Assembly (NCBI GenBank): GCA_001899635.1 | Contig: MKVQ01000004.1 | Span: 376,023-440,022, forward strand | Direction of reading: 5' to 3' | Origin: Myxococcales bacterium 68-20 | GTDB taxonomy: Bacteria > Myxococcota_A > Polyangia > Polyangiales > Polyangiaceae | DNA: 64,000 bases | Shown here: piece by piece, positions 1 to 8,454 of the stretch | Position numbering within the stretch: position 1 is the first letter of the stretch | Layout: every line of letters starts with the position of its first letter | Made by a program: the position numbers and the translations under genes | Notes under the pieces: generated by a model | Database searches by the model: none | The model's input: the letters and a program-made list of their open reading frames with translations, nothing else | Told to the model about the DNA's origin: nothing

Positions 1-1
1 G

Positions 2-2350
2 ACGGCCTACGTCGCGCACGGCGGCCGCGACGGCGTTCATGCTCGTGTCTCCGATTCGGTGACCATCATGGTCTCGAAGGTGACAGGGGCAAATTCGGCA
101 GAGCTCACCCAGCGCCTCCGCGCGTGGATGTCCACCGAAGGCGCGCGCCTGCTGCCGGGGGACGCGAGAGTTCACGTCGCGCTCGATACCGGCGCGACGG
201 CGGAGGAGAGGGTTACGACGCTCTTCGAGCACATCGGTATCGCCACCGTCGTGGTGGTCGTGTTGATCGGTCTGTCGCTTGGCCGTCGCGAGGCGGCGAT
301 CGTCGCCATCGTCATTCCGGCGACCCTCGCGATCGTCCCGTTCGTCTACCAGGCAGCAGGGTTCACGCTCAACCGCATCACCCTCGCGGCGATGATCTTC
401 GCGATCGGCATCCTGGTCGATGACGCGATCGTCGTCGTCGAGAACGTGCATCGGCGGTTCCAGGAGGACGGCGGCCGTTCGGTCGACCTCCGAAGCCTCG
501 CGGCCGAGGCCGTCGGTGAGGTCGCGAACCCGACCATCCTCGCGACGTTAACGGTCGTGGCGGCGCTGACGCCCACGGCGTTCGTCTCCGGCATGATCGG
601 TCAGTACCTACGGCCCCTGCCGATCGGCGCGTCGGTCGCGATGGTGTTCTCGTTGGTCATCGCGCTGACGGTGACGCCGTACCTGAGCTACCGCATCCTG
701 CGGAATGCTCACGCCGATCACGCCGTGAGCCCGGGCTGGCTTCGGCTCTATCGACGACTGCTCACGTGGACGCTCGCGAGGCCGCTGCGCGGGGCGGGAG
801 TGTTGTTGGCGGGTGTGTCGCTGCTCCTCGGCGCGCTCGCGCTCCTGCCGACGCGCACCGTGCTGGTGAAGCTCCTGCCGGGGAGCGACGCGGCGGACAT
901 GAGCGTCGTCATCGACCTCCCCGCTGGCACCTCGCTCAGTCGCGCCCACCAGGAGCAGAAGCTCCTCGCGGCGAAGCTCCTGGAGATCCCAGAGGTCGAG
1001 TCTCTCCAAGTGTACTCGGGACGACCGGGACCTTCGACCTTCCAAGGCGTCGCTCGTCACTACATGCTCCGAGCCGCCCCCCATCAGGGCGAGATCCAGC
1101 TCCAGCTCGTCTCACGCGGGAAGCGCTCACGTGACAGTCACGCCATCGCGGAGGAGGTTCGCCGCGTCACCGACGCCCACCTCTCGCCGCAGAACGCGAT
1201 CTTCACGGTCGCCGAGCCGCCGCCGGGGCCGCCGGTTCAAGCGGCGCTCGTCGCAGAGATCTACGGCGCCTCCGAGGAGGCACGGAGCGCGACCGCGACG
1301 CGCGTGCACGCTGCTTTCCTCGCCGAGCCGTCGCTCGTCGACGTGGACTGGACGCTACGCCCGTCGACGCCGCAGACCGTCCTCAGGACGGACACGACGA
1401 ACCTCTCGCTCCACGCTGTCTCGGGCGCGCGGCTCGTCGCGAGCCAACGCTCGCTGTTCGCGGGCGATGCGCTGGCGGAGCTCGAGATCCCCGGTGAGGT
1501 GGAGCGTGTCGCCGTCGTCGTCCAGGCGTCGAACGCGGCACAAACGCAGCCGAACGATATGCTGGACGTTCGCGCGGTATCGATGCGCGGGGCGTTGGTG
1601 CCGATCGCCGACATCGCGCGGCTCGAGCCTCGCGAGGGCCGACCGCCGCTGCTCCGCAAGGACCTCTTGCCTGTGGTGTTCGTCATGGGCGAGATGCGCG
1701 GGGCCGAAGCACCGGCGTACGCCGCGCTCGACATCACCCAGGCGCTGCGACGTGAGGGGGCTGACGTCGACGTTCAGTGGATGGAACGCGCCCCCGATGC
1801 CGCGCGCACGACGTTGCGCTGGGGCGGAGAGTGGACGACGACCTACGAGCTGTTCCGAGATCTCGGCGTGGCATTCGCCGCCGCGCTCGCGTTCATCTAC
1901 GTCACGCTCGTCGCTTGGTATGGCTCCTACGTCACGCCGATCGTCGTGATGATCCCGATCCCGCTCGCGCTCGTCGGGGTCGTGCCCGCGCACCTCCTGG
2001 CAGGCGTGCCGCTCTCCGGGATGGCCGTCCTCGGGCTCATCGCGTTGGCCGGAACGATGGTGCGCAACTCCATTCTGCTCGTCGACTTCTTGCAGGAGAA
2101 CCGCAGCGCTGGTCACTCTATCGTCGATTCCATCGTGCTCGCGAGCCAGGCGCGCGCGCGACCGATCCTGCTGACCGCCGGGACCATCATCTTCGGTGAC
2201 GGGATCCTGTTCTTCGATCCGCTTCTCCAGGGACTCGGTCTCACGATGGCCTCGGGGGCGCTCGTGTCCACGCTGCTCACCCTCGCGATTGTCCCGATCG
2301 CTTACAGCATCCTCGCGACGTGGACGAGCGTCGCCGCGCGCGCGGGTTGA
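2..2350 (+). CDS. RND efflux pump inner-membrane subunit, 5' end outside window
   Basis: Inner-membrane proton/substrate antiporter of the AcrB/CusA (HAE/HME RND) type. It would take substrate from membrane or periplasm and pass it to a periplasmic adaptor and outer-membrane channel. The reading frame is open to base 2, so the N-terminal third (TM1 and the first porter domain) lies outside. Visible are the TM2-TM6 block, the TM4 proton-relay pair in GILVDDAIVVVENV, a second periplasmic porter domain, and the TM8-TM12 block with AGTMVRNSILLVDF. At the position of the TM10 Lys of AcrB this protein has Arg, so the relay may differ in detail. The substrate cannot be told from the fragment. The adaptor and outer-membrane genes would be expected upstream. 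The family assignment is firm. Confidence 0.9.
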   Translation, partial: TAYVAHGGRDGVHARVSDSVTIMVSKVTGANSAELTQRLRAWMSTEGARLLPGDARVHVALDTGATAEERVTTLFEHIGIATVVVVVLIGLSLGRREAAIVAIVIPATLAIVPFVYQAAGFTLNRITLAAMIFAIGILVDDAIVVVENVHRRFQEDGGRSVDLRSLAAEAVGEVANPTILATLTVVAALTPTAFVSGMIGQYLRPLPIGASVAMVFSLVIALTVTPYLSYRILRNAHADHAVSPGWLRLYRRLLTWTLARPLRGAGVLLAGVSLLLGALALLPTRTVLVKLLPGSDAADMSVVIDLPAGTSLSRAHQEQKLLAAKLLEIPEVESLQVYSGRPGPSTFQGVARHYMLRAAPHQGEIQLQLVSRGKRSRDSHAIAEEVRRVTDAHLSPQNAIFTVAEPPPGPPVQAALVAEIYGASEEARSATATRVHAAFLAEPSLVDVDWTLRPSTPQTVLRTDTTNLSLHAVSGARLVASQRSLFAGDALAELEIPGEVERVAVVVQASNAAQTQPNDMLDVRAVSMRGALVPIADIARLEPREGRPPLLRKDLLPVVFVMGEMRGAEAPAYAALDITQALRREGADVDVQWMERAPDAARTTLRWGGEWTTTYELFRDLGVAFAAALAFIYVTLVAWYGSYVTPIVVMIPIPLALVGVVPAHLLAGVPLSGMAVLGLIALAGTMVRNSILLVDFLQENRSAGHSIVDSIVLASQARARPILLTAGTIIFGDGILFFDPLLQGLGLTMASGALVSTLLTLAIVPIAYSILATWTSVAARAG

Positions 2351-2587
2351 TCCGATCCCCACCGGGCTGCGCGACGCGCGGCGATGACGTTCTCTCGGAA
2401 CGTCGCCCGCGTCGGACATCGCCGACGACATCACGTGAGGGCGGTCAAGATGGGTGGTCGGCGGCGGAGTCGATGACGCGTCCGTCAACGAACGCGTCGG
2501 AGCTCGTCGGCGAGCGACCACGACGTCGAGCTCGATGTTGGGCGTCGTGTCCTTGACGTCGAAGGAACGAGCTTCCACGATCGAGCG

Positions 2588-3100
2588 GTGGAGCTCCAGA
2601 AGATCACGTGTGGTGGGTGTGGCGCGTCGCTCTCGCTCTCCGGCGAGCCCAAGTTCGTCGACTGTCGCTTCTGCGGTGCGTCGCTGCGCGTCGTCCGAAA
2701 CGAGTCCGCGGTCTTCACCGAGGTGCAGGAGCGCGTAGAGGCCTTGGGGGACGAGGTCGCGGAGCTCCGCAAGGACGCCGATCTCCGCGCGCTCGAGGAC
2801 AGGTGGGCGGCGACGCAGCGGGAGCTCTCCGGCTACGACCGGCGCGGCCGACTCATGCGCCCCACGCGCGGCTTTGCGGTCTTCATCATGGCGGCCTGCC
2901 TGCTCTGCGGAATCCCGGGGATTGTCTCGGCGATCATCACGCAACGGAACGTGTTCGCGCCCCTGGGCTTCACCTTCTTCGTCCTCATGTTTGGCGTCGT
3001 GCGAGGAGGGGGCACGTGGCGCCAGGCGACGCGCTACGAGGAGGCCGAGCGCGCTTATCTGGAGGAGCGCCGAGCGCTCATGCAGCTCGAGGGCGAGTAG
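2588..3100 (+). CDS. small zinc-ribbon, coiled-coil, two-TM membrane protein
   Basis: Not assigned to a named family. It opens with a zinc ribbon made of two CxxC knuckles (CGGC near residue 8, CRFC near residue 32). A charged helical stretch of about 50 residues follows (roughly 45-95), likely coiled coil. Two hydrophobic helices come next (about 99-120 and 125-140) and then a basic/acidic tail. This suggests a membrane-anchored scaffold or redox/metal-sensing protein with both ends in the cytoplasm (inference). The GTG start is chosen because a purine-rich stretch (GGAACGAG) lies upstream and the zinc ribbon begins at once. The gene stands alone, with 237 bp of apparently non-coding DNA between it and the RND gene. 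Confidence 0.7.
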   Translation: MELQKITCGGCGASLSLSGEPKFVDCRFCGASLRVVRNESAVFTEVQERVEALGDEVAELRKDADLRALEDRWAATQRELSGYDRRGRLMRPTRGFAVFIMAACLLCGIPGIVSAIITQRNVFAPLGFTFFVLMFGVVRGGGTWRQATRYEEAERAYLEERRALMQLEGE

Positions 3101-3292
3101 GCCATCGCGAGTTGGCCCCAGTCGTTGTTCCCCCGACAATGAACGGAGGCGTCGTTCAGGCGCGCGCAGTTGTGTTGGGAGACGCGATCCGTCAGCTCAC
3201 GTTCACCTCAGGCGGCACCATCACCGATCTACGCCTTGGTCGCGCTCGGCGTGGCGCACCGACGGTTCGCGCGCGACGACGCGTAGCGCGCT

Positions 3293-4543
3293 CTACTTCC
3301 AGCCGCGCGCCATCGAGCGCCCCAGCCATTCGGTGAGGGTCGCCTCGCTCGAGCCGTAGACGAACGCGTCGGCGCTGCCGGCGACCGAGGGGCAACTCAC
3401 CGTCGGCGCTCGGAAGGACGCCTTGGCGACCTCGCCTCCGGCGTGCGCGTCGAAGACGCGGATCGTCGCGTCCTCGTAGACGATCTTGTTGATGAAGGTG
3501 TTGTAGCGGCAGCTCGCCCCCTGCCGCTTGGTGACCTCTTCGCGCGCGACCCACCTCGCTTGCGCCACGCGACCGGGCGCGCCCACGTGGAGGAGACGGC
3601 CGCGGCTCCTGCGCAGGATCACGGCGTCGACGAGCGGCTGGGCGTCGGGGAGCGGCTTTCCGGTCACGACGCCGTCGACGAGCGGCGCGACCCACCAGGC
3701 CGCCTCCTTCCGCGTGACGTCGAACGTGAGGCTGCTCGACTCGGTGGTGCCGTCCTTCGTGACGCGGACCGGCACCGTGAGCGCGTGCGTGCTCGACGCG
3801 AGGGTCTCCATCGTGGTGGAGGCGGCCAGCTCGAGCGACGGGAGCTCGATCTGAGTGAGGCCGTTCGGAGCGGCGTCGAGCGACACCGCTCCGAGCTCGA
3901 CGCGCGCGCCCGGCGGCGTCGCGATGCGAATCGGCATTCCCGCCGTCTCGGGGAGCCACCGCGGAGCGATCGCCGGGGGCTCGTCGAACCGAGGCGTCGC
4001 GGCGGGCGCGGCCGGTCCGCCGGCGTCGCGCAGGCGCAGGTAGACCGCCTTGTCGCGCGCGCTCCCCGCCTTGTTCGCGGCGTCCGCGTTCCCGCTCGTC
4101 GCGCGCCCCGCCTCGCGGCCGGCGTCGAGGAGCGCAAACCACAGCGGCGTCTCGGGAATGCGAAGGAGCGCCCGGACCGGCATCTCGAGCGGCGCGTCGG
4201 TGAACCCGAAGCGCGTCTTCATCAGCGATTTTCCCTCGCCGACGATCTGGAAACCATGCCCCGAGTGGTCCTTCCATCGGCTGCGCGGCATGACCAGCCG
4301 AGCGTTGCCCGCGGCGTCGGTCGCGGTCCCTTCCCCCTTCGGCAACGTCGTGCCGAAGCCGACGCGCATCCCGGGGGGAGCGTGGACGTCGACGACCACC
4401 TCGCGCGCGTCGACGGACGAGACCGCGGCGGACAGCGTGACCTGCTCCTTGCGACAGCCCATCGCTCCGGCGGCGAGGAGCAGAAGGGCAGAAATCGCCA
4501 CCAGGGACGGGGAGCGTGTCTTCGTGGACGACCGATCGGTCAT
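3293..4543 (-). CDS. putative lipoprotein, function unknown
   Basis: About 416 residues. The start at MTDRSSTK gives a classical lipoprotein signal: a basic n-region, the hydrophobic core LVAISALLLLAAGA, and the lipobox cysteine in GAMGC near residue 30. The open frame runs further upstream, but that part is Arg-rich antisense-like sequence. The mature part is beta-rich with several short strands and has no motif I recognise; an Ig-like fold with ligand binding is possible but not shown. It sits 116 bp downstream of another lipoprotein gene in the same direction (4660-7152), so the two may share a transcript and work together in the envelope. The final residues GWK precede a TAG stop. Confidence 0.7.
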   Translation of the reverse strand: MTDRSSTKTRSPSLVAISALLLLAAGAMGCRKEQVTLSAAVSSVDAREVVVDVHAPPGMRVGFGTTLPKGEGTATDAAGNARLVMPRSRWKDHSGHGFQIVGEGKSLMKTRFGFTDAPLEMPVRALLRIPETPLWFALLDAGREAGRATSGNADAANKAGSARDKAVYLRLRDAGGPAAPAATPRFDEPPAIAPRWLPETAGMPIRIATPPGARVELGAVSLDAAPNGLTQIELPSLELAASTTMETLASSTHALTVPVRVTKDGTTESSSLTFDVTRKEAAWWVAPLVDGVVTGKPLPDAQPLVDAVILRRSRGRLLHVGAPGRVAQARWVAREEVTKRQGASCRYNTFINKIVYEDATIRVFDAHAGGEVAKASFRAPTVSCPSVAGSADAFVYGSSEATLTEWLGRSMARGWK

Positions 4544-4659
4544 GGTGAAGCGTACGGCTGGCCGGTGAAAAGCTTCCTGGCCCCGGCGGGGCGCGATGCC
4601 GTCGCTCGCGCGACTCGCGCGCGGACGCGACGAGCTGCTCGCCCCCACGCGCGGCGCCA

Positions 4660-7152
4660 TCAGTTGCCGTTCTTGCATGTGGAGGTGACGAACTGCTCGA
4701 CCCAGCGCGCGTCCCGCCCTCCCGGTGAGCGGAGGACGGCCTCGCGCGTGCCGGCGCAGTCCCCCGCGCGCCCGAGGCAGGTCGCGTACGCGTAGTCGGG
4801 ATCGTCCTGCGAGTTGCCCTTTCGCAGCGTGACGGCGGAGGAGGTGCGCTTTGCGGTCTGGTAAAGCACTCTGCACTTGTCCTTCGACTTCTTCTCGTTC
4901 CGCTCCAGCTGGCTGATCGCGGCCCAGTACTGCTCCGCGGCGGAGAGCCCCGGGGCCGTCGTGTCGACGCATTTCGAGGCGAACGACGTGAAGCTCGCGC
5001 GGAGCTCGCGATCGTCGAGCGGCTTACTCCGCCAAGCGTTCGCCGTCTTGTACGCGGTCCAGGCGGCGTTGCAGTCGAGCGCGGCATCGAAGCAGTCGAG
5101 CGGTCGTCGATGGATCTCGTGCTCGTACTTCTTCCGGAGCGCGGCGTCGTTCATCCCAGGCATGGTCGACTTGAGCACGTTCCACGCGGGCGCGCAGCTC
5201 TTCGGCTCACCGCGCCCTTCCCGGAGCACGCGGAGCGCGTTCGCGACGGCGTCCGCCGGAGGGAGCTTGCCGGCCTCGAGGGTCGTCACGCACGCGCCGC
5301 GACCGAGAGCGCCGGCGTACGCGTCCTCCGCGTCGAGCATCGAGCGGTCGGGGCGCTCCGCGCGGTACTGCTCGATGAAGTGAGCGCGCGCCTGGGAGCA
5401 GTCGCCGGCCTTGGCGAGGCAGAGAGCTCCCTGCTTGCCGACGCTGCGACCCCCGAGCTTCACGTAGTCGCTCCGATCGTCGCGGAGCGAGGCCAGCGCG
5501 CGCTTGCCGCGGGCGATGAGCCCCTTGCAGAGCGCGACCGTCGCCACCGTCGTGCTGTGGCTCGCGGCCCAATCGAGCTGCTTGTCGGCGAGCGCGAGCT
5601 CCTCCACTGGGCTGAGCGGTCCCGAGTCCTTGCCGACACACTCGCCGTACGTCGCGCTCTCGAACGAGCTCCGGCGGTCCGCCGCCTCCGTCCGCCACTG
5701 GAGATTTTCGGCGCGGATCCACTGGTCCTGCAGCGTCGGGAAGCGCTTCCACGCCGTCGGGCAGTCGCCCGCGCGCGCCAGGCACTTCGTGCCGTACTCG
5801 GCGAGCGTGCGCGCGGCGCCCTTCACCGCGCGGTCTTCCTCGTCGCGCGGCTGCACCTTCGGGAGCGCGAGGGAGCCGCTGTCGATCGCCGCGAGGCAGG
5901 CCTTCGGCGTCGTCCGCTCGCGCGACGCGCCCTCGTTCAGCACGTGGAGCGCGACGAGGAGCTGGTCGCGTGGCTCCTTCGCGCCGGTGCCGCACGCCAT
6001 GCCCACCTGGCCGTCGACCTGGCGATCGATCGCCGACGCGCTCTCGCCCGTGCCGCGCGCTTCCATCGACCGACGCGAGAGCTCCCGCCCGGCGCTGCAC
6101 TGGCCGGCGAGCATCAGGCACTGCGCGCGCAAGAAGCCGAGGCCCTTCGCCTCGGTCGACTGCGCGCCGGGCCGCTTCTCGAGGCGGTCGAACGCGTCGA
6201 GCTCCGTGAGGCATCCCTTCCCGTCGCGCGCGTTCGCCTTCCGCTGCGCGCTCGCGAGGCGCTCGTTCGCCTCGCGCGATCGGGTGTTGTCCTGCTGGAT
6301 CTTCCCGGCGAGGTTCAGCGCGTCCGGCGTCTCCGGCGCGACCGCCGCTTGCGCGTCGGGGCTGTCGCCCGGCTCGATCTCGCGGAGCGCGAGCCGGATC
6401 GGCACCTTGCAGGTCGCGACCTCGCTCGCCGACTCGCCGCGGCACGAGCCGAGGACGCCGCCCTGCTTCTCGATCGCGTTCTCGTTCTTCTTGCTGCCGC
6501 CGGCACCGATGCCCCAGACGGTCGCGCCAGCGGAGCCCTCGAGCCGCGAGAAGCTCCCGAGCGCGAACGCGCCCACGTTGTACGCGTAGACGTAGTGGGT
6601 GACGCCGCGGCAGCCCCGCAGTTTGTCGACGTCGCCGCGGTAGACGGCGGGGCGGGTCGCCTTCCGCGTGCCCGAGACGAAGTACTCCATGTGGAAGCGC
6701 TCGCCGCCCTGCACGCGCGCGCCGATCGTGTTCGCGCCGAGCGGGAGCTTCGCGTAGAGCTCGTCCTCGTTCAGGATGTCGACCTTCTCGACCGCGCCGC
6801 TCGTCCAGTCGACCGGGCCGTACGCGCCGAGCGAGCCGCGGACGTCGTCGTTCGTGCAGCTGTCGACCACCTGGAGGTTGCAGCCCTCGTAGCGGACGAA
6901 GACGATGTCGGTCGTCGCGCGCGACTCGAAGCTCGAGATGTCGGTGCCGTCCCACTCGATGACGAACGGGCGCGTGTGGTCCTGCGGGTTGCAGCGGTCC
7001 TTGCCCGCGAAGGTCTTCTCGATGAGGCGGCTCTGACCGGACTCGCGCGGAGCCGTGGTGCCCGCGACCGGCTGGTTGCCGGCACCGCAGGCGGCGAGGA
7101 GCGAGAAGGCGAGGCTCGAGAGCACGATCACGCGGGCGGCGTGCGGAGCCAT
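4660..7152 (-). CDS. large lipoprotein with recurring CLxxAGDC repeats
   Basis: About 830 residues. The start at MAPHAARV gives a lipoprotein signal (VIVLSSLAFSLLAAC); an ATG 39 bp upstream adds 13 residues and would spoil it. After about 200 residues of mixed sequence comes a long helical region. In it a two-cysteine motif recurs at least five times: CLMLAGQC, CLARAGDC, CLAKAGDC, CFDAALDC and CLGRAGDC, each followed by an A/R-rich helix. The spacing resembles TPR/Sel1-like helical repeats in which paired Cys would form disulfides after export, giving a stapled solenoid outside the cytoplasm. That reading is inference; no named family was recognised. It is probably co-transcribed with the lipoprotein at 3293-4543. 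Confidence 0.8.
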   Translation of the reverse strand: MAPHAARVIVLSSLAFSLLAACGAGNQPVAGTTAPRESGQSRLIEKTFAGKDRCNPQDHTRPFVIEWDGTDISSFESRATTDIVFVRYEGCNLQVVDSCTNDDVRGSLGAYGPVDWTSGAVEKVDILNEDELYAKLPLGANTIGARVQGGERFHMEYFVSGTRKATRPAVYRGDVDKLRGCRGVTHYVYAYNVGAFALGSFSRLEGSAGATVWGIGAGGSKKNENAIEKQGGVLGSCRGESASEVATCKVPIRLALREIEPGDSPDAQAAVAPETPDALNLAGKIQQDNTRSREANERLASAQRKANARDGKGCLTELDAFDRLEKRPGAQSTEAKGLGFLRAQCLMLAGQCSAGRELSRRSMEARGTGESASAIDRQVDGQVGMACGTGAKEPRDQLLVALHVLNEGASRERTTPKACLAAIDSGSLALPKVQPRDEEDRAVKGAARTLAEYGTKCLARAGDCPTAWKRFPTLQDQWIRAENLQWRTEAADRRSSFESATYGECVGKDSGPLSPVEELALADKQLDWAASHSTTVATVALCKGLIARGKRALASLRDDRSDYVKLGGRSVGKQGALCLAKAGDCSQARAHFIEQYRAERPDRSMLDAEDAYAGALGRGACVTTLEAGKLPPADAVANALRVLREGRGEPKSCAPAWNVLKSTMPGMNDAALRKKYEHEIHRRPLDCFDAALDCNAAWTAYKTANAWRSKPLDDRELRASFTSFASKCVDTTAPGLSAAEQYWAAISQLERNEKKSKDKCRVLYQTAKRTSSAVTLRKGNSQDDPDYAYATCLGRAGDCAGTREAVLRSPGGRDARWVEQFVTSTCKNGN

Positions 7153-7227
7153 GGAGCTGCTATAGACGAACGCGGCGAGAAGGCAATTCAAGGTTGGCCC
7201 CGCGCGCCGCCGGCACCGGAGAGGCGC

Positions 7228-7522
7228 TCAGCGGATCTCGATGGGGACGCTCATCCAGCTCGTTCCGCCGCGGTTGTCGTGCAGGACGGCCCAGAGCCCT
7301 TGCCGGTGCTGCGCGTAGGCTCGTAGAGGATGTCCGGGATCTCCGGGCGCCCCTTGAACGGGTCGCGCTCGATACGGCGCTCCTGACGGAACCGGCCGAA
7401 CGTGACGTACCAGTCGCTGTAGATCCTCTCGCGACCAGGGCGGCCCTGGGCGTCGAGGTTGTCGGGATCCACCTCGGCGTCGGAGCCGTCGAACGCGACG
7501 CCCATCCCGACGCCGTTGCAGT
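7228..7522 (-). pseudogene. 3' remnant of a gene, truncated by IS630 debris and frameshifted
   Basis: Coding-like sequence runs on the minus strand from the edge of the transposase remnant. The first frame reads through GVAFDGSDAEVDPDNLD and IYSDWYVTFGRF to DILYEP, then hits a stop near 7251. One base earlier in phase, a second frame carries on as YAQHRQGLWAVLHDNR and ends with MSVPIEIR at 7228. A single lost base near 7323 would restore one protein. The 5' part is missing and its place is taken by the IS630 remnant, so the gene is probably dead. Function is not recognisable. The fragment lies immediately upstream (75 bp) of the start of the minus-strand lipoprotein at 4660-7152. Confidence 0.6.
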
Positions 7523-8380
7523 AAACCGGCTCCGATCGGCGGCGGATACCCGCCCCGGATCGCCGACGAGCAGCTGCCGTCGTTGGTTGCGCTCGTCGCG
7601 GAGAAGCCGGACCGGACGATCGCGGAACTCTGCAAGGAATGGTTCGTTCGCCATCGGACGAAGCTGTCGATCGCCGCCATGGGCCGCACGCTCCAACGCG
7701 CGGGCCTCACGCGAAAAAAAGTCCTTCACCCCGACCGAGCAGGCGCGAGCGGACGTCCAGGAAAAGCGCCGAGCGTTCCTTCGCGAGATCGCAGAAGTAG
7801 CCCCGAACGATCTCGTCTTTCTCGACGAATCGGGCTGCACATCGCGATGACGGTGAGCTATGGGCGCGCGCCTGCGGGCGTCCGAGTCGCCGATTCGAAG
7901 CCGGCAAACTGGGGCAAGAACCGCACGGTCGTCGGCGCGATCAAGAACGATCGGATCGGCTGCCATCGGACGTTCGCGGGGGCGATGAACAAGCCACGCT
8001 TCATCGACTTCATCCGACACGTACTATGTCCGCGGCTTTCGCCCGGTGCCGTCCTCGTCCTCGACAACCTGCGGGCTCACCACGCTCCTGAAGTGTGCGA
8101 AGCTGTCGAGGCAGCGGGCGCGCACGTGTTGTACCTGCCGCCGTACGCGCCCGACCTGAATCCCATCGAGCTTTGCTGGTCCTTCGCGAAGGCCTGCCTC
8201 CGCCGCCTCGCGCAACGCACCGAGAGCGGATTACGCAAGGGCATCAACAACACAATGCTCCGCGTTCGTACCGACCAGCTACGAGGTTGGTTCAACCACT
8301 GCGGATTCGGTCAACGCAAGCGATCGGCGCCGTGCTGTAGCGCAGGTGAATCGAGCCTGGTTCGCATGGGACGCAGCTGA
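7520..8380 (+). mobile_element. IS630-family transposase remnant (5'-truncated, two frameshifts)
   Basis: The sequence encodes the middle and C-terminal parts of an IS630/Tc1-mariner DDE transposase. Recognisable pieces are PPRIADEQLPSLVALVAEKP, FLDESGC with the first catalytic Asp, MTVSYGRAP, VLVLDNLRAHHA with the second Asp, and LPPYAPDLNPIELCWS with the final Glu. The N-terminal helix-turn-helix half (about 60 residues) is absent. Two shifts break the frame: one at a run of seven A (7714-7720), where the reading moves forward one base, and a compensating one near 7841. IS630 members can use frameshifting at A-runs, but two opposite shifts plus the missing N-terminus point to decay. The family-like protein ends near the HCGF residues (about 8310). 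No terminal inverted repeats were identified. Confidence 0.8.
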
Positions 8381-8408
8381 ATCAACCCAGGTTGACATGG
8401 GCTTCAGC

Positions 8409-8448
8409 GGCGCTGACGGCGCGGCGATCCCGCCGCGCCGTCAGCGCC
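8409..8448 (-). terminator. 18-bp perfect hairpin after the EGF-repeat gene
   Basis: Bases 8409-8426 and 8431-8448 are perfectly complementary, with the 4-nt loop ATCC. The hairpin sits 6 bp beyond the stop codon of the minus-strand gene 8455-9477. There is no T-run after it, so it is a stem-only terminator or 3'-end stabiliser rather than a classical intrinsic terminator. It also lies between the converging transposase remnant and the EGF gene and could stop transcription both ways. Confidence 0.65.
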
Positions 8449-8454
8449 CAGCGC

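Noticed and set aside
1355-3139. 594-codon minus-strand frame across the RND gene end
   Set aside because: Arg/Asp/His-rich antisense shadow of high-GC coding DNA.
7712-7723. Programmed frameshifting at the A7 run in the transposase
   Set aside because: A second compensating shift near 7841 and a missing N-terminus make decay more likely than programmed recoding.
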